From CAKZYD01 sp039026755 (GTDB lineage: Bacteria > Pseudomonadota > Alphaproteobacteria > Sphingomonadales > CAKZYD01), in NCBI GenBank assembly GCA_039026755.1, contig JBCCLR010000103.1:1-12495 (forward strand): 12,495 nucleotides of DNA, written 5' to 3'. Shown one piece after another: positions 1 through 6,603 of this stretch (positions are counted from its first letter, which is position 1; each line of letters begins with the position of its first letter). A program made the position numbers and the translations under genes. The notes below the pieces were generated by a model, which was given only the letters and a program-made list of their open reading frames with translations, searched no databases and was not told where the DNA came from.

Positions 1-753
1 ATGACGATCGAGGCGGGCGCACGCATTGGCCTTGTGGCGCCTGATGACACAACATTTGCATATCTTAAGGGCCGCCCCTTAGCGCCGCGCGGCGCGCTGT
101 GGGAAGCCGCACTGAAATATTGGCGCAGCTTGCCAAGCGACACTGGCGCGCGGTTTGCCAAAACCATTGAAATCAATGTCACGGATTTGGCACCGCAAGT
201 CACCTGGGGCACGACGCCAGCAGATTGCGCGCCGATTACCGCAGCCGTGCCGCGCCCAGAGAGTATGGCGAACAAAGCGCAAATCCAGCATGCGCAAAAA
301 GCGCTGAGCTACATGGACCTGCGCCCAGGAACGCAGCTTAAGGATGTTAAAATCGACAAGGTTTTCGTTGGTTCATGCACCAACAGCCGGCTCGAAGACC
401 TGCGCCGCGGCGCAGAGGTGGCGCGCGGGCGCAAAATTGCAGGCGGCGTGACCGGCATCATCGTCCCGGGCTCGGCGCAAGTGCAAGCGGCCGCGCAGGC
501 AGAAGGCCTCGACCGGATCTATAAGGATGCCGGCTTTGAATGGCGTAATGCTGGCTGCAGCATGTGTGTCGCCATGAATGAGGACCGACTGGAACCGGGC
601 GAACGCTGCGCCTCCACATCCAACCGAAACTTTGAAGGCCGACAAGGTTCGGGCGGGCGCACCCATTTGATGAGCCCCGAAATGGCCGTCGCAGCAGGCT
701 TGACCGGGCGGCTGACAGACGTGCGGGACTTACTCGGCAGCGTTAGTGGATAA
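1..753 (+). CDS. leuC: 3-isopropylmalate dehydratase large subunit, C-terminal part (5' end outside window)
   Basis: This is the large subunit of isopropylmalate isomerase, which with LeuD converts 2-isopropylmalate to 3-isopropylmalate in leucine synthesis in the cytoplasm. Only the last 250 codons are present. The ATG at base 1 encodes an internal methionine of the family motif MTIEAGAR, so it is not the start; compared with the E. coli protein (about 466 residues) roughly 220 residues are missing. The three [4Fe-4S] cluster cysteines are visible: Cys126 in VFVGSCTNSR, and Cys186 and Cys189 in GCSMC. The conserved stretch CASTSNRNFEGRQGSGGRTH (about 203-222) follows. The stop lies 5 bases before leuD, as expected for a leuCD operon. 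The fragment looks intact and functional. Aconitase-type relatives are possible in principle, but the match to LeuC is strong throughout. Confidence 0.95.
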   Translation: MTIEAGARIGLVAPDDTTFAYLKGRPLAPRGALWEAALKYWRSLPSDTGARFAKTIEINVTDLAPQVTWGTTPADCAPITAAVPRPESMANKAQIQHAQKALSYMDLRPGTQLKDVKIDKVFVGSCTNSRLEDLRRGAEVARGRKIAGGVTGIIVPGSAQVQAAAQAEGLDRIYKDAGFEWRNAGCSMCVAMNEDRLEPGERCASTSNRNFEGRQGSGGRTHLMSPEMAVAAGLTGRLTDVRDLLGSVSG

Positions 754-758
754 ACAGC

Positions 759-1421
759 ATGGATAAAGTCACGCGAGTTGAAAGCATAGCGGTACCCCTG
801 CCGCAAGAAGCCATAGACACGGATATGATTTTACCAGCACAATTTCTGCTGCGGGTAGATCGGGCCGGGCTCGGTCAATTCGTGTTCCACGAAGCAAGGC
901 AAGCGGCCTTAAAAGACGGTCAGCGCTTTGTACTGGACGCGCCAGACTATGCTGGCGCGCAAATCATCGTCGGCGGCGCGCGCTTCGGCATTGGATCCAG
1001 CCGGGAACAAGCCGTATGGGCGCTGCATGACGCGGGCATTCGCGCCATTATCGCACCAGGCTTTGGCGAAATTTTTTATGCAAACTGCTATAATAACGGC
1101 ATCGCAGCCGTGCCGCTTTCTGGCGCCGCCCATCAAGCTGCACTGGAGGCAGCAAAGCGATGCGATAGCATTATCGTTGATGTGGAAGCGCTGGTTGTAA
1201 AAATCCCAGGACAGTCAGATGCACACTTTGAGATTGCCGAACATCACCGCCAGGCGCTGCTCCAGGGCCTTGATCAGACCGACTTGATTTTAACGCAAGA
1301 CGCCGAGGCCATCACGGCGTTTGAAGCAACACATGCGCACGCTCAGCCGTGGCTTAACCTGTCAGCAGACCAGTTTGCCGACTTTGACAACGTCGGACAC
1401 GTTTCTGTAGTCGAAAAATAA
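759..1421 (+). CDS. leuD: 3-isopropylmalate dehydratase small subunit, divergent substrate loop
   Basis: This is the small (swivel-domain) subunit of isopropylmalate isomerase, partner of the LeuC encoded just upstream. It has 220 residues, against about 201 in E. coli; the extra length is mainly a C-terminal tail after about residue 195. The family motif around DTD (20-22) with ILPAQFL is present, as is IIAPGFGEIFYANCYNNG (98-114). The substrate loop is GIGSSREQAVWAL (77-89), where E. coli LeuD has GCGSSREHAPWAL. GSSRE, which carries the substrate-contacting Ser and Arg in this superfamily, is kept, but Cys, His and Pro are replaced by Ile, Gln and Val. Tight coupling to leuC (5-base gap, weak GTGGA ribosome site inside the leuC end) supports a LeuCD pair. 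A related hydro-lyase acting on another 2-alkylmalate cannot be excluded. Confidence 0.9.
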   Translation: MDKVTRVESIAVPLPQEAIDTDMILPAQFLLRVDRAGLGQFVFHEARQAALKDGQRFVLDAPDYAGAQIIVGGARFGIGSSREQAVWALHDAGIRAIIAPGFGEIFYANCYNNGIAAVPLSGAAHQAALEAAKRCDSIIVDVEALVVKIPGQSDAHFEIAEHHRQALLQGLDQTDLILTQDAEAITAFEATHAHAQPWLNLSADQFADFDNVGHVSVVEK

Positions 1422-1426
1422 TAGAC

Positions 1427-2326
1427 TTAAGGTCCAACGCGTGCGGCCTGAGGCTTTGCCGGCGCTAGCAAGGCAGCTGGCGCTTGCCTGGCCGGATTGG
1501 CCGGCGTTAAATCTGAAGGCCGGCCAAACAGCGCGCGTAGCAGCTGCCGCATAGAGCGTGCCTGCCGGATATCGCGAAACATGTTTCCCCATTCATGAAA
1601 GGCGATGATGAAGGGGTTATTGCTGTTAAGCGGTTTGGTCAGGCCATAGATTACTGGCTTGTCATTACACTCCTCTGCAAAAGTGCCAAACAGCCGATCA
1701 AAGACAATTAAAATACCGCCGAAGTTCTTGTCGATATATTCCGGGTTTGTGCCGTGATGCACGCGGTGGTGAGACGGTGTGTTAAACACCCATTCCAATG
1801 GCCCAAGTTTGCGAACGCTTTCGGTATGCAAGAAATACTGTAGGCGCAAATTCACAACAAGAAGCACAGTGATCAAGATCGGATGAAAGCCCATTAGTGC
1901 CATCGGCGTGAGCACCAGCCACGCACCGGAAAATATGCCCGTCCAGCTTAGACGAAAGGCCGCAGGTAGGGTAAATTCCGTGGCTGAATGGTGCACGGAA
2001 TGCGACGTCCAAATCCAGCGAATGGTATGGCTAAAGCGGTGCTGCCAATAATAAAAGAACTCAAGCACCAAAAAGCCAGCTGCCCACGTGCGCCAATCGT
2101 CCAAGGAAAACTGCATTGGCGCCAAATGATAAGCGGCCATAAGCCCGGCGACGGCAATCCCGCCGGTCAGCGCTTTAGACACAGCAAGGCCGATGATCAT
2201 CCCGATATTACCACCGAGGGATGCAAGGTCATACCCGCGCCCCGACCGCATTCGCCATAAATATTCCGCGCCGGCGAAGACAAGGGCGATAGCGAGAAAA
2301 CCCAGCGATTGCTGTGTGTAGGACAT
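1427..2326 (-). CDS. Sterol desaturase / fatty acid hydroxylase family membrane protein
   Basis: A 299-residue integral membrane di-iron oxygenase of the fatty acid hydroxylase superfamily. The histidine clusters that bind the two irons are all visible: HRFSH (96-100), HSVHH (109-113) and HHRVHH (186-191), with a further His at 167. Hydrophobic segments lie around 7-22, 40-66, 82-95 and 128-165. The C-terminal 30 residues are Ala/Pro-rich and look like a disordered tail. The start is supported by AAGGA 8 bases upstream of the ATG. In this family bacterial members act on sterols, hopanoids, carotenoids, sphingolipids or fatty acids; the sequence does not say which. It converges on leuD with 5 bases between stops, and lies 53 bases downstream of the EF-hand gene on the same strand. 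No operon partner of related function is visible. Confidence 0.9.
   Translation of the reverse strand: MSYTQQSLGFLAIALVFAGAEYLWRMRSGRGYDLASLGGNIGMIIGLAVSKALTGGIAVAGLMAAYHLAPMQFSLDDWRTWAAGFLVLEFFYYWQHRFSHTIRWIWTSHSVHHSATEFTLPAAFRLSWTGIFSGAWLVLTPMALMGFHPILITVLLVVNLRLQYFLHTESVRKLGPLEWVFNTPSHHRVHHGTNPEYIDKNFGGILIVFDRLFGTFAEECNDKPVIYGLTKPLNSNNPFIIAFHEWGNMFRDIRQARSMRQLLRALFGRPSDLTPANPARQAPAALLAPAKPQAARVGP
1497..1527. repeat. 9-bp perfect inverted repeat, possible hairpin at leuD/desaturase junction
   Basis: TTGGCCGGC (1497-1505) and GCCGGCCAA (1519-1527) are perfect reverse complements around a 13-base loop. The site lies inside the 3' end of the desaturase gene and about 75 bases past the leuD stop. 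No T-run follows on either strand, so it is not a typical intrinsic terminator. It may only slow or protect transcript ends, or be a chance product of Ala/Pro/Gly codons. Confidence 0.3.
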
Positions 2327-2379
2327 GGGGATGATCCTTACGATGTGGGGCTGGTCAGAGATTGTTTGGCATTGGCGCG

Positions 2380-2829
2380 CTATTGCTGGGCACGCGCCGC
2401 ACGAAGCGCGCTGAACTCTTCAGCGGTTAAGACGTTGTCCCCATTCGTATCGCCTTTTTCAAATGCCGGCGCTTTGCCTTCCAGCATCTCAGTTTTTGAG
2501 ATTCGGCCATCATTATTGGTGTCAAACTGCGTCATCGAATTAAGGGCCTGTTCAAAGCGGCCTCGAAAGCGCTTGGGGCTATCGTCCATGTCTGCATACC
2601 CATCGCCATTGCGATCAAGCCGGCTAAACATCTTCGTGCGCATCTCGACGACTTCATCCCAAGCGATATTGCCATCGCGGTTTTGATCGGCTTGCTCGAG
2701 CATGCGGTCCATATCTTGCTTATTGTCGGCCATGGCGGGGCTGATGCTGAGCCCGGCACAAATGAGCGCAGCGGCGAAGATGGTGTATCGGGTTAAAGTG
2801 CGCCGTGCAGCGTGATTTGCGTTTGTCAT
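2380..2829 (-). CDS. Secreted EF-hand calcium-binding protein
   Basis: A 149-residue protein with a Sec signal peptide: basic N-region (RRTLTR), hydrophobic core about 15-30, and likely cleavage after SPAMA (residue 34). The mature part holds four EF-hand loops: 48-59 (DQNRDGNIAWDE), 72-83 (DRNGDGYADMDD), 103-114 (DTNNDGRISKTE) and 127-138 (DTNGDNVLTAEE). Loop 2 ends in Asp instead of Glu, and loop 4 has Asn for the usual Gly at position 6, so affinities may differ. The start at 2829 is chosen because GAGGAGA lies 7 bases upstream and the signal peptide begins there; the frame is open further upstream, but into the promoter region. It is divergent from a two-component system. The likely role is periplasmic calcium binding, buffering or signalling; the partner is unknown. 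Confidence 0.9.
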   Translation of the reverse strand: MTNANHAARRTLTRYTIFAAALICAGLSISPAMADNKQDMDRMLEQADQNRDGNIAWDEVVEMRTKMFSRLDRNGDGYADMDDSPKRFRGRFEQALNSMTQFDTNNDGRISKTEMLEGKAPAFEKGDTNGDNVLTAEEFSALRAARAQQ

Positions 2830-2935
2830 CTTGTCTCTCCTCAAGTTCGGTCGTGATGAGACGAGATTTAGGCAGCATACATTGCCAGCGTTTGTGCGCG
2901 ATGAAACGGTTTGTGACGAAATGTTGCCAACGCTA

Positions 2936-2962
2936 TTGTTACGCGCCAAAAACCGTTACAAT
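2936..2962 (+). promoter_or_regulatory. Promoter-like sequence and GTTAC repeats in the EF-hand / response regulator intergenic region
   Basis: A TTGTTA box (2936-2941) and a TACAAT box (2957-2962) are separated by 15 bases, a short but plausible sigma70-type spacing, and would start transcription about 35 bases before the response regulator. The same bases form an imperfect inverted repeat, ATTGTTAC (2935-2942) and GTTACAAT (2955-2962), with one mismatch and a 12-base spacer. Related TGAC/GTAAC words occur at 2914-2917 and 2992-2996. Overlap of repeat and promoter would suit autoregulation by the adjacent OmpR-type regulator. This is inferred from pattern only. Confidence 0.35.
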
Positions 2963-3004
2963 CGCGCCCTAGAAAGCCGATTTAAGACGCGGTAACGTTG
3001 CCGT

Positions 3005-3730
3005 ATGCAGCGGCCCTACAGCATTTTAATTGTCGATGACGACCCTGAGATCCGCGCACTTGTGCAGAGCTATTTGGCACGCAACGGCATGCATCCGGTG
3101 ACTGCGCACTCTGTTCCAGAGGCGGAGGAAAAGCTCGCACAATGCGAGATAGACCTGATCGTGCTCGATTTAATGATGCAAGGCGAAGACGGCCTGAGCT
3201 TTTGCAAACGCCTGCGCACCAGCAGCCAAATCCCAGTGATCATGCTCACTGCCTTGTCGGAAGATATTGACCGCATTGTTGGCCTTGAACTGGGCGCCGA
3301 TGATTATCTTGGCAAACCCTTTAACCCGCGCGAACTGGTGGCGCGCATCAAGGCGATCATGCGCCGTACTGAAGCGGAGCTAAGCGCGCCAACGCGCCCG
3401 CAATCTACAACGCTGCGGTTCGGCCCATTTCGCTTGATACCGGATCAAATGGCGTTGTTGCGTGAACCTGATGATGAAATTCACCTCACTTCCGGAGAGT
3501 TTGCCTTGCTGCTTGCGCTAGTGGAGCGCGCACCGCGTGTGCTCTCACGCGATGCCTTGCTCGACTTATCGCGCGGCGCCCAGGCCAACCCATTTGACCG
3601 CAGCATAGATTCTCAAATCAGCCGCATTCGCAGCAAAATCGAAGCCGACCCACGCCGCCCGGTTTACATTAAAACGGTACGCAACCTAGGCTATGCCTGC
3701 GCTGCAGATGTAACGAGAGACGGGGCGTGA
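3005..3730 (+). CDS. OmpR-family response regulator
   Basis: A 241-residue cytoplasmic transcription factor of the OmpR/PhoB class. The receiver domain (about 5-120) has the acidic pair Asp11/Asp12, phosphoacceptor Asp55 (in LIVLDLMMQ), Thr82 and Lys104 (in GADDYLGKPF). A winged-helix DNA-binding domain follows (about 138-234), with LTSGEFALLLALV and the recognition region SIDSQISRIRSKIE, ending in the typical VRNLGYAC. All phosphorylation residues are intact. The ATG at 3005 has only a weak ribosome site (GGTAA about 9 bases upstream). The gene overlaps the histidine kinase by 4 bases, so the two are translationally coupled and almost certainly form a cognate pair. The divergent EF-hand gene is a natural candidate target. 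The exact family name (OmpR, or another regulator of the class) cannot be fixed from the sequence. Confidence 0.95.
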   Translation: MQRPYSILIVDDDPEIRALVQSYLARNGMHPVTAHSVPEAEEKLAQCEIDLIVLDLMMQGEDGLSFCKRLRTSSQIPVIMLTALSEDIDRIVGLELGADDYLGKPFNPRELVARIKAIMRRTEAELSAPTRPQSTTLRFGPFRLIPDQMALLREPDDEIHLTSGEFALLLALVERAPRVLSRDALLDLSRGAQANPFDRSIDSQISRIRSKIEADPRRPVYIKTVRNLGYACAADVTRDGA

Positions 3731-5097
3731 TAGCCCAGCTTCAGGCGCTTACCAATTCGATCGCAGTCCGGGTCATCGCCCTGATTTTCATTGGATGTGG
3801 CATCGTCCTTCTTGCGGTGTTTGGGCTCATGCAAACGCCCCTTTCAAATACATTTCTAAACCGTGCAATAAAAGCCAACTCCGGTAGTATCGCCGAACTT
3901 GTCTGGCTGATCGAAAGCGCGCCAAGGGAATTGGAATCGTTCATCTTATCGTCCTATGACAGCCCGTTTCGGCTCGCACGCATTGACCCTGAATTTTCAG
4001 ATGCGCTGACGCCCAATGCGGCGCAATCAAAGCTGCTGATCTCCAACGCCAGCGACGTTACAAGTGCCCTTGATGGGCGCGACATCCGCTTTGGAAAACT
4101 CAAAGCGCGAAAACTTCGCATTGCCCTGCGCGATGAGATATCCGGCCCTCGGCAAGCGGCTACCGCAGTTCAAGTTGGGATTACTTTGCAAGACCGCCGA
4201 GTGCTTAATGTTTGGCTCGCACCTGCAATATCTCTGACCGAACGGCCGATCGCGCTTTTAACAGCCGCAGCATTAATTCTGATATTTGCGGTGCTGCTTG
4301 GCCTCGCGCTCTCATGGGTGATCATGCGCCCGATACGCCTGCTGGAGCATGACGCCGAACGCGTCGGCCTCGCGGAAACGGCAGAGCCGATTTCGCTGAC
4401 CGGTCCGGTGGAGCTGCGCCGCCTGTCAGCCGCGCTTAATCGCATGCGGCTGCGGCTAAACGGTCTGATCCGCGAGCGTGAGCAGATTGTGGCCGCCATC
4501 GCGCATGATATCCGCACTGGCCTCACGCGGCTGCGCTTGCGCTTAGCAGATCGCGCCGAAGATCGCTCGGGCGCATTTGATGATGACTTTAAGCATATGG
4601 AAAAACTCATTTCCGACATGCTCATGTACGCACGCGCGGAGAGCCCCGTGGTGGACCATGAGCTGATCCGTCTCGGGCCGTTTATGGAAAACCTCGCGGC
4701 GGCTTTTCCCGTTGACGTTCGCGTGTCTGGCGATGCAGACGGCTTCACCATTGCTGGCAATGCCTTCGCGCTCCGGCGGCTGTTTGAGAACTTGCTAGAA
4801 AACGCGCGGCGCTATGGGCATGGTGAAATCACCATTGCCTTAGCGCGGGCCTCTGCTGGGCTGCAAATTAGCATCGAAGATGATGGCCCAGGCATTCCAA
4901 AGCCTGAATTGGAAAGCGTATTTGAACCTTTTAAGCGCGGTGAAAGCTCGCGCAGCCGTGAGACCGGCGGCAGCGGCCTGGGGCTGGGCATCGCCCGCGC
5001 CATAGCGCGCAATCATGGCGCCAACATCACGCTCGCCAATCGCCGTCAGGGCGGGCTCAGGGCTAGCGTATTTTTCCCTTCTGGAATAGCAGCATAG
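3727..5097 (+). CDS. EnvZ-like sensor histidine kinase with Gly in place of the H-box Pro
   Basis: A 456-residue inner-membrane sensor kinase, partner of the preceding regulator. The GTG start overlaps the regulator's TGA (GTGA). Order of parts: membrane segment about 13-35, periplasmic sensor region about 36-175 without a recognised fold, second membrane segment about 176-200, HAMP linker about 200-250, dimerisation/phosphorylation helix with His260, and an ATPase domain. The ATPase domain has an N-box with Asn355 and Asn359, a G1 box DDGPGI (385-390), an F-box FEPFKRG and a G2 box GGSGLGLG (414-421). The H-box reads HDIRTGLTRLRLRL, whereas EnvZ-type kinases have HDLRTPLTR: the conserved proline is Gly265. 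The rest of the catalytic core looks complete, so kinase activity is expected. The sensed signal is unknown; the divergent EF-hand gene makes calcium or envelope state a guess. Confidence 0.94.
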   Translation: MIAQLQALTNSIAVRVIALIFIGCGIVLLAVFGLMQTPLSNTFLNRAIKANSGSIAELVWLIESAPRELESFILSSYDSPFRLARIDPEFSDALTPNAAQSKLLISNASDVTSALDGRDIRFGKLKARKLRIALRDEISGPRQAATAVQVGITLQDRRVLNVWLAPAISLTERPIALLTAAALILIFAVLLGLALSWVIMRPIRLLEHDAERVGLAETAEPISLTGPVELRRLSAALNRMRLRLNGLIREREQIVAAIAHDIRTGLTRLRLRLADRAEDRSGAFDDDFKHMEKLISDMLMYARAESPVVDHELIRLGPFMENLAAAFPVDVRVSGDADGFTIAGNAFALRRLFENLLENARRYGHGEITIALARASAGLQISIEDDGPGIPKPELESVFEPFKRGESSRSRETGGSGLGLGIARAIARNHGANITLANRRQGGLRASVFFPSGIAA

Positions 5098-5115
5098 TCC
5101 TGCCCAGATCCTATT

Positions 5116-5664
5116 TTACTGGGTAAGGCTGGCAAACACAGTATATGAAAAATCCGTTTTATCGCGCGCGCTTGGCGCCTCGCTGCTTTCCGGATTATTC
5201 GGCATCAGCAGCGGCGGCGACATTGTGGCCATGTCTAGGGTCTGTTTGGCGACACTGACGATATCGCCAACAGAGGTCCGATGCCGGATTGCCCAAACGC
5301 CGTCGATTTTTTCAAAGGTATCAATATAGCGGCCTTCGCCGGTCAAATCGTACACACCATCGTCGCGCGGAATGCGCAGCACCAGATGCCAGTAGCATTC
5401 CGAGGCCGCTTTATCGCCATTGACTTCAATCAAAATATTGCTGACCATATGGCGCGTTGCGAGCATATCGGCATGGACCGGCCATACCCAATCGACAAAG
5501 CCTTCTGCCGTGCCATCAAACAAGATGCCGTGATGGTCGGTCCCGCCTTCATGCCAACATGAGAGCGTCAGTTCCCGGTCCATCCGGTCTATGCCCCGGC
5601 AATAGCGCCACAGCACCTCGGTAATCTCTTGTTTATCGATCAGGTTTTGAAGAGCTTGATCCAT
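5116..5664 (-). CDS. SnoaL/NTF2-like domain protein
   Basis: A 182-residue cytoplasmic protein of the SnoaL-like (NTF2 fold) superfamily, small cone-shaped barrels that act as isomerases, dehydratases, cyclases or binding proteins. The N-terminal helix pattern IDKQEITEVLWRYCRGID (9-26) with Tyr21 and Asp26, the RHMVSNILIEV strand (71-81) and GRYIDTFEK with GVWAIRHR (111-129) fit the family. Possible active-site residues are Tyr21, Asp26 and His72, by analogy only. The start at 5664 is supported by GGGGA a few bases upstream. The upstream in-frame extension would overlap the SDR gene and adds Arg/Lys-rich sequence foreign to the family. It follows the SDR gene by 55 bases on the same strand and probably shares its transcript. 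Its stop faces the kinase stop 18 bases away. The substrate is unknown. Confidence 0.82.
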   Translation of the reverse strand: MDQALQNLIDKQEITEVLWRYCRGIDRMDRELTLSCWHEGGTDHHGILFDGTAEGFVDWVWPVHADMLATRHMVSNILIEVNGDKAASECYWHLVLRIPRDDGVYDLTGEGRYIDTFEKIDGVWAIRHRTSVGDIVSVAKQTLDMATMSPPLLMPNNPESSEAPSARDKTDFSYTVFASLTQ

Positions 5665-5719
5665 TGCTTTTCCCCAAAGTCTAAAGATGTCTATTTTCTT
5701 ATGGCGCCGTCTTGCACTT

Positions 5720-6499
5720 TTACTGCCCGGCTTGTGGATGCTGCACAAATGCGCCCACGAGCTCATTGACAACACGTGTCGGGTCATCGAGCGTAACGCT
5801 CATGTCATCAAGCATCGATTGCTTGACCATTTTTGCGAAGGTGTCCGGGAATATTGCGGTTTTACCTGCTAAAAACTGATCTAATGTGTTGCCAGCAAGT
5901 GTTGCTGGCGTTGGCATCGGCACCTCAAAACCGTCGGACATGCGCGTCTTAAAAAATCCTGGATAGCTCATGGCAACACGGGTCCCGTTCTCGGCCAGCT
6001 CGTTGCGCATGGCGTGCGTCAACATATTGCATGCTGCTTTGCTCGCTGAATAGGCGGGCGCAACTTGCGCAGTCATCAGCGCGGCCATGGACAGCACCTG
6101 CAGAAACGCGCCGCCGCCGTTGTGTTTTAGGACCGGGGCGAAACTGCGAAACAGCATCAGCGGGCCGAAATAATTAGTCTCCATGACCCGGCGAAACGCG
6201 CCAATGGTCGGCTCGCTCAAGATCGGCTTGATGCAGGTTACTCCCGCATTGCTAATCAGCAGTGTCACGTCGCTGCAGCGCTCTGCCGCGGCAACAATGT
6301 CGGCTTCTTCGGTGACATCCACGCTGACAGGCACCAATACATCGTTGTGACGCGCGATAAGCGGAGCGAGAGTATCGATGTCTCGTGCTGCGGCATAAAC
6401 TTTAGCGGCGCCGCGCCCAACCAAGCGATCCACAAAGGCTTCACCCAGGCCCCGATTGGAGCCTGTGACCAGAGCAATTTGCCCTTCAAGTGTGTCCAT
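5720..6499 (-). CDS. Classical short-chain dehydrogenase/reductase
   Basis: A 259-residue NAD(P)-dependent oxidoreductase of the classical SDR family. It shows the cofactor motif TGSNRGLG (12-19), NAG (84-86), and the catalytic set Asn109, Ser137, Tyr150 and Lys154 (YSASK). An Ala-Arg-Asp at 38-40, after the second strand, is more typical of NADP(H) users, but this is not decisive. After the active site comes YPGFFKTRM, the usual PG motif. The start has GGGAAGG about 8 bases upstream, followed by an A-run. Downstream on the same strand lies the SnoaL-like gene, a pairing often seen in catabolic or secondary metabolic clusters. Upstream, a 104-base gap separates it from the DUF4345 gene, so it may have its own promoter. 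The substrate is not recognisable. Confidence 0.92.
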   Translation of the reverse strand: MDTLEGQIALVTGSNRGLGEAFVDRLVGRGAAKVYAAARDIDTLAPLIARHNDVLVPVSVDVTEEADIVAAAERCSDVTLLISNAGVTCIKPILSEPTIGAFRRVMETNYFGPLMLFRSFAPVLKHNGGGAFLQVLSMAALMTAQVAPAYSASKAACNMLTHAMRNELAENGTRVAMSYPGFFKTRMSDGFEVPMPTPATLAGNTLDQFLAGKTAIFPDTFAKMVKQSMLDDMSVTLDDPTRVVNELVGAFVQHPQAGQ

Positions 6500-6529
6500 T
6501 TTTTTTGCCTTCCCAGAAAGGTGCGAGAC

Positions 6530-6543
6530 CAGGTTTTTACCTG
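6530..6543. promoter_or_regulatory. Small inverted repeat in the SDR leader
   Basis: CAGGT (6530-6534) and ACCTG (6539-6543) form a perfect 5-bp inverted repeat around TTTT, about 31 bases upstream of the SDR start in the 104-base gap between the DUF4345 and SDR genes. It could be an operator half-site pair or a small leader hairpin. The size is close to what chance gives. I see no convincing terminator for the DUF4345 gene in this gap. Confidence 0.2.
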
Positions 6544-6603
6544 CATGAATAAGACTATCTGGAGTTCTAGGGCTTGCGAACTGGGCAAATGAATAACTCG
6601 CTG

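Noticed and set aside
1..3. ATG at the first base as a leuC start
   Set aside because: It is an internal methionine of a conserved LeuC motif; about 220 N-terminal residues are missing, so the gene is cut by the window edge.
2309..2686. 125-codon plus-strand open frame across the EF-hand gene
   Set aside because: It is antisense to a gene with clear EF-hand motifs and has no ribosome site or recognisable domain; other long antisense frames in the window were dropped for the same reason.
2830..2949. Longer version of the EF-hand protein starting at 2949
   Set aside because: The signal peptide and a strong ribosome site place the start at 2829. The extension lies in the divergent promoter region and has no signal-like or conserved sequence.
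5102..5124. CCCAG/CTGGG repeat between the kinase and SnoaL-like stops as a terminator
   Set aside because: It has only five base pairs plus a wobble pair, an 11-base loop and no following T-run on either strand.
5665..5787. Longer version of the SnoaL-like protein starting at 5787
   Set aside because: It would overlap the SDR gene and adds 41 residues outside the family's usual N-terminus; the ATG at 5664 has a ribosome site.
5891..5909. Perfect 8-bp hairpin with a 3-base loop
   Set aside because: It lies well inside the SDR coding region with no T-run. Its size is near chance expectation, and it follows from the codons for ATLAG.
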